Below, piece by piece: positions 9,555 through 18,309 of a stretch of 61,078 nucleotides of DNA. Each line of letters opens with the position of its first letter. Position 1 is the first letter of the stretch. The notes beneath the pieces are model-generated. The model saw only the letters and a list, made by a program, of their open reading frames with translations. It was not told the origin of the DNA and searched no databases. Position numbers and translations under genes: made by a program. Source of the stretch: Deltaproteobacteria bacterium (GTDB taxonomy: Bacteria; Myxococcota_A; Polyangia; Polyangiales; JADJMO01); the NCBI GenBank assembly GCA_025363655.1, contig JANYDK010000003.1:1-61078 (forward strand), in the 5' to 3' direction.

Positions 9555-10230
9555 GACGCTTCCGCACTTCCGGGTCGAGCGCCCCTCGCAACACCTCGGC
9601 GAGCGCGGCCACCTGCGTGCTCAACTCGATGCGAATCTCACCGAGCTCGCTGCGCGCGACGACTCGACCTTCGGCGAGCGTTTCGTCGACGACGAGCTCG
9701 ACCTGCATACGATTCGAGGAGCTCTCGATGAGCTCGGCGAGGCGATTGCGCAATCGTTCGATCGCCGCGGCGGCGCCACGCACGACCACGCGACGAGAGC
9801 CGCGAAGAGGCACGAGCGCGGCGCGCGTCCAAGCGAGGAGCGCCCCATCGTCGGTGGCGAGGGCTTCGGAGACGGCGCGCTCGGCAACGACCCGAGCGGC
9901 GGAGACGATGAGATCGAGCGAGCGGTCGACGAGCGCTCCCTCCTCGGCGTGAGCAGCAGCGACGATGCCGAGCGCTTCCAGCTTGCCCACTTCGGCTCCG
10001 GCGAGGCGCGCATCTTCTTGCACTCGTCGCGCATCTTGTTCGGCTCGAGCAAGGATGTGAGCCGCCTCCGCGCGCGCGGCCGCGACGAGCCCGGCCCCTT
10101 CTTTTCGTGCAGCCTCACGCTCGACGACGAGACGACGCGCCGTCGCGACGAAGATCGGCGCGGCGTTCTCGTCCCGCGTGGTGCGCGGCGCATCGCGCAA
10201 GCTCTCGCCTCGCAACACCCGCACGCTCAC
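9547..10230 (-). CDS. SctL/FliH-family stator-like protein (type III secretion/flagellar ATPase peripheral stalk type)
   Basis: GTG start at 10230 overlaps the preceding stop as GTGA. The 227-residue protein has an Ala/Glu/Arg-rich coiled coil at about residues 35-90 and a C-terminal domain with the order VVVRGAAAAIERLRNRL, then VELVVDETLAEGRVVARSELGEI, then a final helix. This is the pattern of SctL/YscL, FliH and V-ATPase subunit E. Such proteins hold the export ATPase. No ATPase, basal-body or needle gene lies in the window, so this is an orphan. Family call is good; function inferred. Confidence 0.75.
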   Translation of the reverse strand: MSVRVLRGESLRDAPRTTRDENAAPIFVATARRLVVEREAARKEGAGLVAAARAEAAHILARAEQDARRVQEDARLAGAEVGKLEALGIVAAAHAEEGALVDRSLDLIVSAARVVAERAVSEALATDDGALLAWTRAALVPLRGSRRVVVRGAAAAIERLRNRLAELIESSSNRMQVELVVDETLAEGRVVARSELGEIRIELSTQVAALAEVLRGALDPEVRKRRV

Positions 10231-10463
10231 GCGAGCACCCCGCGCTGCACGGCATCGCGCAGCGCGACCAGCGAGCCCGCGAGCCGTTCGGCGCGCTGAC
10301 GTCGATCGAGCACCTCTGGCGCCTCGTTTCGAGGCACACCGAGACGCATGAGCGCAGCTTCGAGCCCTCGTGCCCGCCGGGCGTTCACGTCGGCCGAGGT
10401 GTGCGGATCAAGAAGCGCTGACGGGGATACGGCGGGCGTCTTGCCAGAGGGAGTCGAGGTCAT
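10227..10463 (-). CDS. small hypothetical protein coupled to the SctL-like gene
   Basis: A 78-residue frame starting at the ATG at 10463 overlaps the end of rsfS by 56 bases and ends in a GTGA overlap with the SctL-like start. It has a Ser/Pro/Thr-rich N-terminus and a helical second half (for example RRARGLEAALMRLGVPRNEAPEVL is amphipathic). A GTG at 10388 or an ATG at 10349 would reduce the overlap. I recognise no family. The strict coupling suggests that it works with the SctL-like protein. Confidence 0.5.
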   Translation of the reverse strand: MTSTPSGKTPAVSPSALLDPHTSADVNARRARGLEAALMRLGVPRNEAPEVLDRRQRAERLAGSLVALRDAVQRGVLA

Positions 10464-11073
10464 AGAAGCTGCGCGCCTCCTCCTGGAAGACATGCGCGAC
10501 GAGGTCGCCGAAATCGAGGACGACCCAGTTTCCACCTTGGCGTCCTTCGACCGCGGTCGGCTTGCGACGCGTCGCCTTGAGCATCGCCTCCTCGATCGAA
10601 TCGGCGATGGCGAGCACGTGCGTACTGCTGCGACCGCTCATGAGCACGAGGAAGTCGGCGTAATCGACGCGACCGACGACGTCGAAGATTTGGACGTTGA
10701 CCGCTTTCTTGTCGAGCGCGGCCGTGGCGACGTCGATCGCTGCCGAGCGCGAGGCCTCGCTCGGTGCCGAACGAATCTCCGGGGCCGGCCGACGCGGCGG
10801 CGGCGGTGCCGGCTTGCGTACGCCCGGTTTCGCCGAGGACGCGCGCTTCTTCGGCGCCGGCTTGCCCGTCGGACGCGCGCTGCGCTTCGGCGCACCGGCG
10901 CTCGCGCTCGTGCGCGACTTCGGTCCCGTCGGCCTCGGCCCTCCGCTCGGACGTCCGGGGCTCGTCGGTCGACCCGGCCTGCTCGGCTTCGCTGCCGGCT
11001 TGCCGCTCTTCTTTCCCGCGTGCGAGGAGCCGATCGTCGGCCTCCCTGCATTTGCGCGCTTCGTCGTCGCCAT
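10408..11073 (-). CDS. rsfS: ribosomal silencing factor RsfS (Iojap family) with long basic N-terminal extension
   Basis: The 221-residue protein ends in the RsfS/Iojap domain (about residues 110-210: VQIFDVVGRVDYADFLVLMSG, HVLAIADSIEE, GNWVVLDFGDLVAHVF, YDLDSLW). RsfS binds ribosomal protein uL14 and blocks subunit joining during starvation. About 105 residues of Lys/Pro/Arg/Gly-rich, probably disordered sequence precede it, which is unusual since the family is normally about 110-130 residues. It lies 71 bases downstream of proA on the same strand, a common neighbour arrangement. Confidence 0.92.
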   Translation of the reverse strand: MATTKRANAGRPTIGSSHAGKKSGKPAAKPSRPGRPTSPGRPSGGPRPTGPKSRTSASAGAPKRSARPTGKPAPKKRASSAKPGVRKPAPPPPRRPAPEIRSAPSEASRSAAIDVATAALDKKAVNVQIFDVVGRVDYADFLVLMSGRSSTHVLAIADSIEEAMLKATRRKPTAVEGRQGGNWVVLDFGDLVAHVFQEEARSFYDLDSLWQDARRIPVSAS

Positions 11074-11144
11074 ATGGCCGCAGCGTCGGCACGGGCGCAG
11101 CTCGCGTCAAGGCATACGTGGAAAATCAGGCGACTTCGCCCCTG

Positions 11145-12401
11145 CTAGCCCCGCACTTCGCCGTTCCCGTAGACGATCCACTTCTTGGTCGTCAGCTCGT
11201 CGAGCCCCATCGGACCGTAGGCGTGGAGCTTGGAGGTGGCGGTGCCGAGCTCGGCGCCGAGCCCGAGCTCACCGCCGTCGTTGAAGCGCGTGCTGGCGTT
11301 GACGAGGACGCACGAGGCGTCGACCTCGCGGAGCCACCGCTGCGCGTGCGCATACGACGGCGTGAGGATCGCTTCCGAGTGGTTGCTACCGAAAGTCGCC
11401 ACGTGATCGAGCGCGGCATCGAGGCCGTCGACCACCTTCACCGCGAGGATCTTGGCGAGGAACTCTTGCCCGAAGTCGCTCGGCTCGGCGGCCTGCGCGC
11501 TCTTCATGAGGGCCTTCGCCTCAGGCTCGGCGCGCACTTCGATGCCGGCCCCCGCGAGCACCTCGTCGAGCTTCGGCAAGAGCGCCGCGGCCTCTGCGCG
11601 ATGGACGAGGAGACACTCGAGCGCGTTGCAGACGCCAGGCCGCGACTTGCCGTCGAGGGTGATCGCGATCGCTCGCTCGAGGTCTGCGCCTTCGTCGACG
11701 TAGACGTGACAGACGCCTTGAAAATGGGCGATGACGGGCACGCGCGCGTGCTCGGCGACGAAGCGAACGAGGCCGATTCCTCCGCGTGGAATGGCGACGT
11801 CGACGACGCCGACCAAGCCGAGGAGCGCCCGCGTCGCCTCGCGATCGTACGAGGGAGAGAGGACGACGGCGTCGGCTGGCAGACCCGCCTCGGCGAGTCC
11901 ACGCGCGACGATCGCAGCGAGGACGGCGTTGGATCGCATCGCCTCTTTGCCACCACGAAGGATCGCCGCGTTGCCCGCCTTGAGGCAGAGGACCGCCGCG
12001 TCGATGGTCACGTTCGGGCGCGATTCGTAGATCATCGCCACGAGGCCAATCGGCACCTGCATGCGACCGACGACGATTCCCTTCGGCCGACGCGAGAGCC
12101 CATCGACGCGACCGACCGGATCGGGAAGGGCGACGATCTCTCGCACCGAAGCGGCCAAACTGGCGAGCCGCGCCGGCGTCAGCGTCAAGCGATCGACCAT
12201 CGCCGCCGCCAGTCCGTTCGTCTCCGCTGCGCGCAAATCGACGACATTTTCGGCGAGAATTTGCGCCTCCTCCTCGAGGATCATGCGCGCCATCGCCATC
12301 AGCGCTGCGTTCTTCTGCGCGGTGCTCGCCGAACGTAGCTGCCGGCTCGCGAGCTTGGCACGCATCGCGACCGCGCGAACTTGGGCTTCCACCGATTCCA
12401 T
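11145..12401 (-). CDS. proA: glutamate-5-semialdehyde dehydrogenase (gamma-glutamyl phosphate reductase)
   Basis: The 418-residue protein has the standard ProA length and all key landmarks: YESRPNVTIDA near 125-135, KAGNAAILRGGKEA at 141-154, and the catalytic cysteine in RPGVCNALE (Cys258). It reduces gamma-glutamyl phosphate with NADPH in proline synthesis in the cytoplasm. The partner proB is not in the window. No Shine-Dalgarno sequence is visible; TAGCCT lies 8 bases upstream of the start. Confidence 0.97.
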   Translation of the reverse strand: MESVEAQVRAVAMRAKLASRQLRSASTAQKNAALMAMARMILEEEAQILAENVVDLRAAETNGLAAAMVDRLTLTPARLASLAASVREIVALPDPVGRVDGLSRRPKGIVVGRMQVPIGLVAMIYESRPNVTIDAAVLCLKAGNAAILRGGKEAMRSNAVLAAIVARGLAEAGLPADAVVLSPSYDREATRALLGLVGVVDVAIPRGGIGLVRFVAEHARVPVIAHFQGVCHVYVDEGADLERAIAITLDGKSRPGVCNALECLLVHRAEAAALLPKLDEVLAGAGIEVRAEPEAKALMKSAQAAEPSDFGQEFLAKILAVKVVDGLDAALDHVATFGSNHSEAILTPSYAHAQRWLREVDASCVLVNASTRFNDGGELGLGAELGTATSKLHAYGPMGLDELTTKKWIVYGNGEVRG

Positions 12402-12409
12402 CGTCGCGG

Positions 12410-12415
12410 AGGCTA
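12410..12415 (-). promoter_or_regulatory. candidate -10 element of a leaderless proA promoter
   Basis: On the minus strand TAGCCT is 8 bases before the proA ATG, with no Shine-Dalgarno sequence. The same hexamer and spacing precede the gene at 30787 and, with 7 bases, the radical SAM gene at 43096. Confidence 0.4.
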
Positions 12416-12515
12416 GGCGGGAGGAGTTTGGAAGGCGAGGCGCTGACTCGCTTTCCTGCCGCTCGCAGTTCCGCTCTCATGAAGGAACCCGCACCGTCTC
12501 CCGGTGTCCCTCGTC

Positions 12516-13010
12516 ATGTTGCGCTCCGAAGCCACCACTGCCGCCGCCCTCGCCCTCGCCGTCGGCATCGCTCTCGCGCTCGTCGTCGATCTCGGCGGGC
12601 CACGCGGTGGAGACGGCAAAGTGGCGACCACCGCACCGAGCGCCGCGCAAGGCGAGACGCTGGCGCAGCGGATGGAAGCGCAGATCGCCGCCGGCGCGCC
12701 TGGCGTCGCCCTCGCGCTCGAACAGGCAGCTGCCCCCGACCTGCGCGGTGGAGCCGCCGTCACTGCCGCCCATGCCCACGCGGTGTTCGAGCTCGGAGAT
12801 GCACCGGCTGCGCTCAAGTTGGTGCGCGACGCGCTCCGCATCTGCGAGGTCACCGGGGCCTGCAAGCCCGGTGAAAAAGGCTCGCTCCAGCGACTCGACA
12901 TCATCATCGGGGCCATCGTCGCCAACGGCGTCGTCGACCCGCGTGCCAACCCGAAGAAGGTCGATGAGGCGATGAACGGCCTCCTCCCTGGCGCCGGTTT
13001 CGTGCACTGA
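12516..13010 (+). CDS. hypothetical single-pass membrane or exported helical protein
   Basis: The ATG at 12516 is preferred over the in-frame GTG at 12504. The 164-residue product has one hydrophobic segment at about residues 8-26 (AAALALAVGIALALVVDL), then an Ala-rich helical region (TAAHAHAVFELGDAPAALKLVRDAL) that looks like one or two TPR-like helical hairpins, then a mixed C-terminus. No family recognised. It runs away from proA, which is divergent. Confidence 0.55.
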   Translation: MLRSEATTAAALALAVGIALALVVDLGGPRGGDGKVATTAPSAAQGETLAQRMEAQIAAGAPGVALALEQAAAPDLRGGAAVTAAHAHAVFELGDAPAALKLVRDALRICEVTGACKPGEKGSLQRLDIIIGAIVANGVVDPRANPKKVDEAMNGLLPGAGFVH

Positions 13011-13112
13011 CGCAAGAGAAATTGCCGAACACGAGCGTCATTCCATAGAGGCGCTATGCTCTGCGGGGGACGCGCTCGTTCGCGTCGTTCATTCGCTTCG
13101 TCAGAGTCTCGG

Positions 13113-13130
13113 TCACAGTCACAGTCACAG
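13113..13130 (+). repeat. three tandem copies of TCACAG before a lipoprotein gene
   Basis: TCACAG is repeated three times without interruption, immediately before the G-rich ribosome-binding region of the gene at 13141. It may be a short slipped-strand repeat affecting leader length. Nothing more can be said from one copy of the genome. Confidence 0.5.
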
Positions 13131-13140
13131 GGGGGGTCCC

Positions 13141-14238
13141 ATGAGCTTCTTTCCGAAGCGCGCCGACGTGCGCGCGTGGTTGATCGTCTGCGCGTCGGTG
13201 CCGTTGCCGCTCGCGTGCGGGAGCGAGACGCCCAAGCCTACGGGCAAGCCCGTCGCATCGACGACGGTGCCGACCACCGCGCCGACGCCCGCCGCCACCA
13301 GCGCCGCGCCAGCCACCTCGACGAGCGCCACGCCGGAATTGCCGCCGCCGGTGGTGATCGTCGAAGGCCTCAAGAACCCCAACCGCTTGGCGCTCGACGC
13401 GACGACCATCTACATCTCCGACGCGCGCAACGGCATCCTCAGCTCGGCACCGAAGAGCGGCGGCGCGCCCAAGCCGCTCGTCAGCGCGCAGAAAGGGCTC
13501 GCGGAGATCGCCGTCGACGCGACCGCGCTCTATTGGACGACGAGCGACGGCAAGGGCGGCGGCAGCGTGATGAAGCTGCTCCACAAGGGCGGCGCGCCGG
13601 TGCAGCTCGCGGCGGTGAAGCCCTCCGATCTGGGCGGGCCGACGGGCATCGAGGTCGACGACAAGAACGTCTACTGGGTGGTCGCCACCAAGTTCGGCGA
13701 CGTCATGCGCGTGGCGAAGACTGGCGGCGCAGCCTCGGTCGTCGCGGAAAAACAGCGCTCGCCGTACGACATCGCGGGTGACGGCCACGGCGTCTACTGG
13801 ACCAACTTCGGCAGCGGCACCTCCGACGGCACGGTGATGGGCATCACGTTCGGCAAGCCTGGAGAGAAGCCGAAGGAGCCGGTCGCGCTCGCGACGGGAA
13901 GACGCACACCCTGGGCGATCGTCGTCGACGCGACGAGCGCCTATTGGATCGACAAGGGCCCTCCTGGCGCGGTGATGAAGGTGCCCCTCGCCGGCGGCGC
14001 GCCGACCGTGCTCGCGAGCGACACCAAGGCGACGCTCCTCGCGGTCGATCCTGCGGAGAACGGAAAGCTCTATTGGACCAGCGAAGAAGAGGACACGCTG
14101 AGCTCGATCGCGAAGTCGGGCGGTGCGGCGACGGTCCTCGCGCGTGGGCTCAAAGGACCGACGGGCATCGCGCTCGACGAGACGTCGATCTTCGTGTGCA
14201 CCGAGGGAGACGGCACGGTGCTGAAGCTCGCGAAGTGA
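13141..14238 (+). CDS. beta-propeller lipoprotein
   Basis: The 365-residue product follows a G-rich Shine-Dalgarno stretch. Its signal ends PLACG (Cys26), then a Thr/Pro/Ala linker to about residue 70. The remainder is a series of similar blocks with ALYWTTSDGKGGGSVMKL, NVYWVVATKFGDVMRV, GVYWTNFGSGTSDGTV, AYWIDKGPPGAVMKV and KLYWTSEEEDTLSSI, the hallmark of a six-bladed YWTD/DUF5050-like propeller. Such proteins usually bind rather than catalyse. Its stop codon abuts the glgB stop on the opposite strand. Confidence 0.8.
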   Translation: MSFFPKRADVRAWLIVCASVPLPLACGSETPKPTGKPVASTTVPTTAPTPAATSAAPATSTSATPELPPPVVIVEGLKNPNRLALDATTIYISDARNGILSSAPKSGGAPKPLVSAQKGLAEIAVDATALYWTTSDGKGGGSVMKLLHKGGAPVQLAAVKPSDLGGPTGIEVDDKNVYWVVATKFGDVMRVAKTGGAASVVAEKQRSPYDIAGDGHGVYWTNFGSGTSDGTVMGITFGKPGEKPKEPVALATGRRTPWAIVVDATSAYWIDKGPPGAVMKVPLAGGAPTVLASDTKATLLAVDPAENGKLYWTSEEEDTLSSIAKSGGAATVLARGLKGPTGIALDETSIFVCTEGDGTVLKLAK

Positions 14239-16566
14239 TCAACGCCGCTTCTTCTTCGGCGGCCGTGACGACGCGCGCTTCTTCTGCGTCGGTTGCGGTG
14301 ATTGCGTCACTTGCGTTGACGCTGACTTCTTCAGCGGGCGCGGACCTTCGAGCCAGACCACCGAGAGCGGAGGCAACGTGAGGACGAGCGACGCGGGGAA
14401 GCCGTGGCTGGCAACCTCTTCCGCGCTCGCCTCGACGGCGACGTCGACGCCACTGCCGCCGTAGACGACGTCGTCGGTGGTGATTTTACGCTGATATTTC
14501 CCGGCGATCGGCACGCCGAGGCGATAGCCGTGACGAACCACCGGGGTGGCGTTGAGCACGCACACGAGCGGACCGTGCGCCTCGCGATCGCGCGCGAAGC
14601 GGAGGAACGAGGCGACGCTCTGTTCGGAGTCGTTGGCGTCGATCCACTGGAAGCCCTCCGGATCGACGTCGGCGTCCCAGAGCTGCGGGCAGTCGCGATA
14701 GACCGCGTTGAGATCGGAGACGAGACGAAGGACGCCGGCGTGAAGCGCGTCGTTCTCGAGGTGCCAGTCGAGCGAGCGCTCCTCGGAGAACTCACGAATT
14801 TGCGCCAGCTCGCCGCCCATGAAGAGCAGCTTTTTCCCTGGGTGCGCCCACATATGCGCGTAGAGCGCGCGGAGGTTGGCGAAGCGTTGCCAACGGTCGC
14901 CCGGCATCTTGCCGAGGAGCGAGCCCTTCATGTGCACGACCTCGTCGTGCGAGAGCGGCAAGACGTAACGCTCGCTCCACGCATAGAGAAACCCGAAGGT
15001 GATCTTGGCGTGGTGATTCCGACGATGGATCGGATCGAGCGAGAAATACGCGAGGGTGTCGTGCATCCACCCCATGTTCCACTTGAAGGAGAAGCCGAGC
15101 CCGCCGAGGTACGTCTCGCGAGAGACGCCCGGCCAAGACGTCGACTCCTCGGCGATGATCATCGCGCCCGGCACCTCGGCGGCGACCGTGTCGGCGAGCT
15201 CGCGGAGGAACTCCATCGCCTCCAGGTTCTCGCGCCCACCGTAGCGATTGGCCACCCAACGGCCATCGTTCCTCGAGTAATCGAGGTAGAGCATGGAGGC
15301 CACGGCATCGACGCGGAGCCCGTCGAAGTGCAATTCGCGAAGCCAATAGAGCGCGCTCGCGAGCAGGAAATTACGGACCTCCGGGCGTCCGTAGTTGAAG
15401 ACCATCGTCCCCCAGTCGGCGTGCTCGCCCTGACGAGGATCGAGGTGCTCGTAGGCCGCGGTGCCGTCGAAGCGGCGGAGCCCATGCGCGTCGCGCGGAA
15501 AGTGCGCCGGCACCCAATCGAGGATCACGCCGATGCCCGCGCGGTGGAGCTCGTCGACGAGGAAGCGTAAATCGTCGGGGGATCCGTAGCGCGACGTGGG
15601 CGCGAAGTAGCCGGTGACTTGGTAGCCCCACGAACCGTCGAAGGGATACTCGGTGATCGGCATCAGCTCGACGTGCGTGAAGCCGCAACGCCGGACGTGC
15701 TCCACGAGCGACACCGCCAGCTCGCGATAGCTCAGCCACCGACCGGTGTGGCCGCCGCCGGGGAGGTCGATCGCCCCGTGACCGCGCTCTTCGGGCACGC
15801 GTCGAAAGCCACCGAGGTGCACCTCGTAGATCGAGAGTGGCCGGCGTTGCGCGTTCTCGTCGGCGCGCGCACGGAGCCACGCGTCGTCGCGGAAGACGTA
15901 GTTCGTCTCGGGCTCGACGAGACCGGCGGTGTCGGGGCGCAGCTCGGTGCGACGCGCGAGCGGATCGAGCTTGAGAAAAGCAGCGCCGTCGGGCCCGACG
16001 ATTTCGAACTTGTAGGCAGCACCGGCGACGACGCCGGGCACGAAGAGCTCGAAGACCCCGGAGACGCCGAGACGACGCATCGCGTGCCGACGCCCATCCC
16101 AGGCGTTGAAATCACCGACCACGCTGATGCGCCGCGCGAGCGGAGCCCACACCGCGAAGGCGACGCCCTCGACGCCGTCGATCGTGAGCGGGCGCGCGCC
16201 GAGCTTGTCGTACAGCCGAAGGTGACGACCTTCGCCGATGAGGTGCAAATCGATGTCGCCGAGCGTGGGAAGGAACGCATACGGATCATCCTCGAGACGC
16301 GGGCCTTCGCCGGTATCGACGGACAGTCGGTAGCGCGGCACCGTCATCACGCCGAGGTCGGCCTCGTAGAGCCCACGCGAATCGACGCGAATCGCCTCGA
16401 TTTCTCGACCTTCCAGCACGACTCGCACCGAACGCGCGTCGGGTCGGAAGACGCGAACGACGACGTGGTCGCCCGCCTGATGGGCGCCGAGCACGGTGTG
16501 CGGATCGAGGTGATCGAGGTGGACGATGCGCTCGAGCTGGTCGCCCGCCAGAGCCGGCGAGCTCAC
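14239..16566 (-). CDS. glgB: 1,4-alpha-glucan branching enzyme
   Basis: GTG start in a GTGA overlap with the upstream GST gene; 775 residues. The N-terminal CBM48 module (HTVLGAHQAGDHVVVRVFRPDA) is followed by the GH13 barrel: GYQVTGYFAPTSRYG, VILDWVPAHFP, DGLRVDAVASMLYLDYSR with the nucleophile Asp near 419, IAEESTSWPGVS with the acid Glu near 470, and LSHDEVVHMKGSL. It makes alpha-1,6 branches in glycogen. A Lys/Arg/Ser/Pro-rich tail of about 30 residues (ending PPKKKRR) is an unusual addition. No other glycogen genes are nearby. Confidence 0.96.
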   Translation of the reverse strand: MSSPALAGDQLERIVHLDHLDPHTVLGAHQAGDHVVVRVFRPDARSVRVVLEGREIEAIRVDSRGLYEADLGVMTVPRYRLSVDTGEGPRLEDDPYAFLPTLGDIDLHLIGEGRHLRLYDKLGARPLTIDGVEGVAFAVWAPLARRISVVGDFNAWDGRRHAMRRLGVSGVFELFVPGVVAGAAYKFEIVGPDGAAFLKLDPLARRTELRPDTAGLVEPETNYVFRDDAWLRARADENAQRRPLSIYEVHLGGFRRVPEERGHGAIDLPGGGHTGRWLSYRELAVSLVEHVRRCGFTHVELMPITEYPFDGSWGYQVTGYFAPTSRYGSPDDLRFLVDELHRAGIGVILDWVPAHFPRDAHGLRRFDGTAAYEHLDPRQGEHADWGTMVFNYGRPEVRNFLLASALYWLRELHFDGLRVDAVASMLYLDYSRNDGRWVANRYGGRENLEAMEFLRELADTVAAEVPGAMIIAEESTSWPGVSRETYLGGLGFSFKWNMGWMHDTLAYFSLDPIHRRNHHAKITFGFLYAWSERYVLPLSHDEVVHMKGSLLGKMPGDRWQRFANLRALYAHMWAHPGKKLLFMGGELAQIREFSEERSLDWHLENDALHAGVLRLVSDLNAVYRDCPQLWDADVDPEGFQWIDANDSEQSVASFLRFARDREAHGPLVCVLNATPVVRHGYRLGVPIAGKYQRKITTDDVVYGGSGVDVAVEASAEEVASHGFPASLVLTLPPLSVVWLEGPRPLKKSASTQVTQSPQPTQKKRASSRPPKKKRR

Positions 16567-17210
16567 GGAGCGACGCTCGGTTGGAAGCGATCGGGATGCG
16601 AGGCGAGGCCCGACTCGGTCGCGAGCGCGGCAGCATCGACGGCCGAAAGGCGCGGCAGCTGCGTCAAATCGACCGAAAAACGTCGCGCATTGTAGAGCTG
16701 CGGGGTGACGAAGAGCTCGACCCAGGTGAGCTCGTCACCGACCGCGAACTTCCCGCCACTGCCCTCGGCGGCGACGACCTCGAGCTCGTGCTCCAGCGCC
16801 GCGAGACCGCGCACAATCCAGTGCCGCGCCCAGACCTTCTGCTGCTCGAGATCGGTCGAGTGGTGTCGCATGACGCCGAGGTTCTGCAGCGGCTGAGTGC
16901 CGGCGTTGACGAACTCGACGAGCTGCCGGACGCGCGCACGTTTCCACGGATCTTTCGGGAGGAGTGGCTTCTCGGGGAAGGCCTCTTCGAGCCACTCGAG
17001 GATCGCCACCGACTCGGTGAGCGCGCGCCCGTCGACGACGAGACAAGGAACGACGCCGAGCGGGCTGCTCTGCTTGAACTCCGCCGCGCCCTGCTCACCC
17101 TTCAGCAAATCGACGACGTTTCCGCGGTAAGCGACGCCCTTGTGCTCGAGCGCCCAACGCACGCGCCACGACGACGACGAACGCCAGTAGTGGTGGAGCA
17201 CCAGATCCAC
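16563..17210 (-). CDS. glutathione S-transferase, zeta class (maleylacetoacetate isomerase-like)
   Basis: GTG at 17210 is chosen because upstream codons only encode Ser/Ala-rich sequence overlapping the phosphatase gene. The 215-residue protein begins LVLHHYWRSSSSWRVRWALEHKG; the SSxSWR active-site signature, LLKGEQ, LGVVPCLVVDG and TESVAILEWLEEAFPE are zeta-class landmarks. It may isomerise maleylacetoacetate in tyrosine breakdown or act as a general GST. It lies 10 bases after the PP2C gene and is coupled to glgB by GTGA. Confidence 0.8.
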   Translation of the reverse strand: MDLVLHHYWRSSSSWRVRWALEHKGVAYRGNVVDLLKGEQGAAEFKQSSPLGVVPCLVVDGRALTESVAILEWLEEAFPEKPLLPKDPWKRARVRQLVEFVNAGTQPLQNLGVMRHHSTDLEQQKVWARHWIVRGLAALEHELEVVAAEGSGGKFAVGDELTWVELFVTPQLYNARRFSVDLTQLPRLSAVDAAALATESGLASHPDRFQPSVAP

Positions 17211-17220
17211 GGCGCGAGCC

Positions 17221-18309
17221 TCAGACCTTGGGCACGTCGACGCGGACGAGGATGACGCTGATGTTGTCGCGCCCACCGCGATCGTTGGCGACCTCGATGA
17301 GCTTGGCGACGGCGGCGTCGAGATCGGGCGCGGCGACGATCAGATCTTTGATCATCTCGTCGGGCACCATCTTCGAGAGGCCATCGGAGCAGAGGATGTA
17401 GTGATCGCTCGGCTTCGGGGCGACGATTTCCAGGTCGACCTCGACCGTGTCCTGGATGCCGACCGCGCGGCTGAGCTTGGCTGCGGCGGGACCCGTGATG
17501 CCGGCGGCGCCGAGCGTGTGATCTTGCGTCAGCTGCTTGATGACGCCGTCGCGGATGCGATAGCAGCGGCTGTCACCGACGTGCGCGATGTAGACGCGCT
17601 GCTTGTTGGGCGAGAATCGGCAGCTGACCAGCGTCGTCCCCATGCCATGCTGCGCTTCGTTGGCGCGCGCCTGCGTGAGGATGGCCATGTTCGACATCTG
17701 GATGGCGCGGACGAGCTCGTCGCCCCGTCGCGGACGCGTGTCGTCGGGGTCGCCGGTGAACGTCTTGGTGCGAAAGGCCTCGCCGATGACGTCGACCGCG
17801 AGCTGACTCGCCACTTCGCCGGCCGCGTAACCACCCATGCCGTCGGCGATGACGAAGAGGTTGTGCTCCTCCATCACCAGGTAGCTGTCTTCGTTGTGCT
17901 TGCGGCGACGACCGGCGTCGGTGCGCCCGACCGCGGTGACGAGGATGAGCGCTTGGGGCCCCGTCGGATCGTCGTCGTCGAGGGAGGGCTCGATGTCGAC
18001 CTGCACGTCTGCAGCCGCGGATTCCTGCGAGGCGAGGTCGTGAACCATGCCCTTTTGTGCGGCGGGCGGGGGAACCGAGGCGACCTTGGTGCCCTCCGGC
18101 TCGACCTCGTCGTCTCTACGATCGCTCTTCGTCGCGCTCTTCCCCGCGCCGGCGCTTTTTGCCGCGGGAGGCGCAGAAGCTTTGGCCACCGGCGGTTTCG
18201 GTGACTTCGCCAAAGCGGGCTCGGCTCCTGCCTCCTCTTTCTTGGTGGAAAGAGCGACGACCAGCAGCAACACGAGCGCGACACCGACTCCGACACCGAC
18301 CCAGAGCAT
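17221..18309 (-). CDS. membrane-anchored PP2C-type Ser/Thr protein phosphatase
   Basis: The 362-residue protein has an N-terminal membrane helix (about residues 2-22), a Lys/Pro/Ala linker to about 120, then a complete PPM/PP2C domain: GRRRKHNEDSYL, FVIADGMGGYAAGE, MGTTLVSCRF, IAHVGDSRCYRI, LTQDHTLG, YILCSDGLSKMV and GRDNISVILV. The aspartates needed for the two-metal site are present. It would reverse Ser/Thr kinase signalling at the membrane; a kinase is encoded at 53018 but is not adjacent. GTG at 18312 is an equally possible start. Confidence 0.92.
   Translation of the reverse strand: MLWVGVGVGVALVLLLVVALSTKKEEAGAEPALAKSPKPPVAKASAPPAAKSAGAGKSATKSDRRDDEVEPEGTKVASVPPPAAQKGMVHDLASQESAAADVQVDIEPSLDDDDPTGPQALILVTAVGRTDAGRRRKHNEDSYLVMEEHNLFVIADGMGGYAAGEVASQLAVDVIGEAFRTKTFTGDPDDTRPRRGDELVRAIQMSNMAILTQARANEAQHGMGTTLVSCRFSPNKQRVYIAHVGDSRCYRIRDGVIKQLTQDHTLGAAGITGPAAAKLSRAVGIQDTVEVDLEIVAPKPSDHYILCSDGLSKMVPDEMIKDLIVAAPDLDAAVAKLIEVANDRGGRDNISVILVRVDVPKV

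Noticed and set aside
9547-10463. A full type III secretion locus
   Set aside because: Only the SctL-like gene is present; no ATPase, export-gate or ring components occur within the window.
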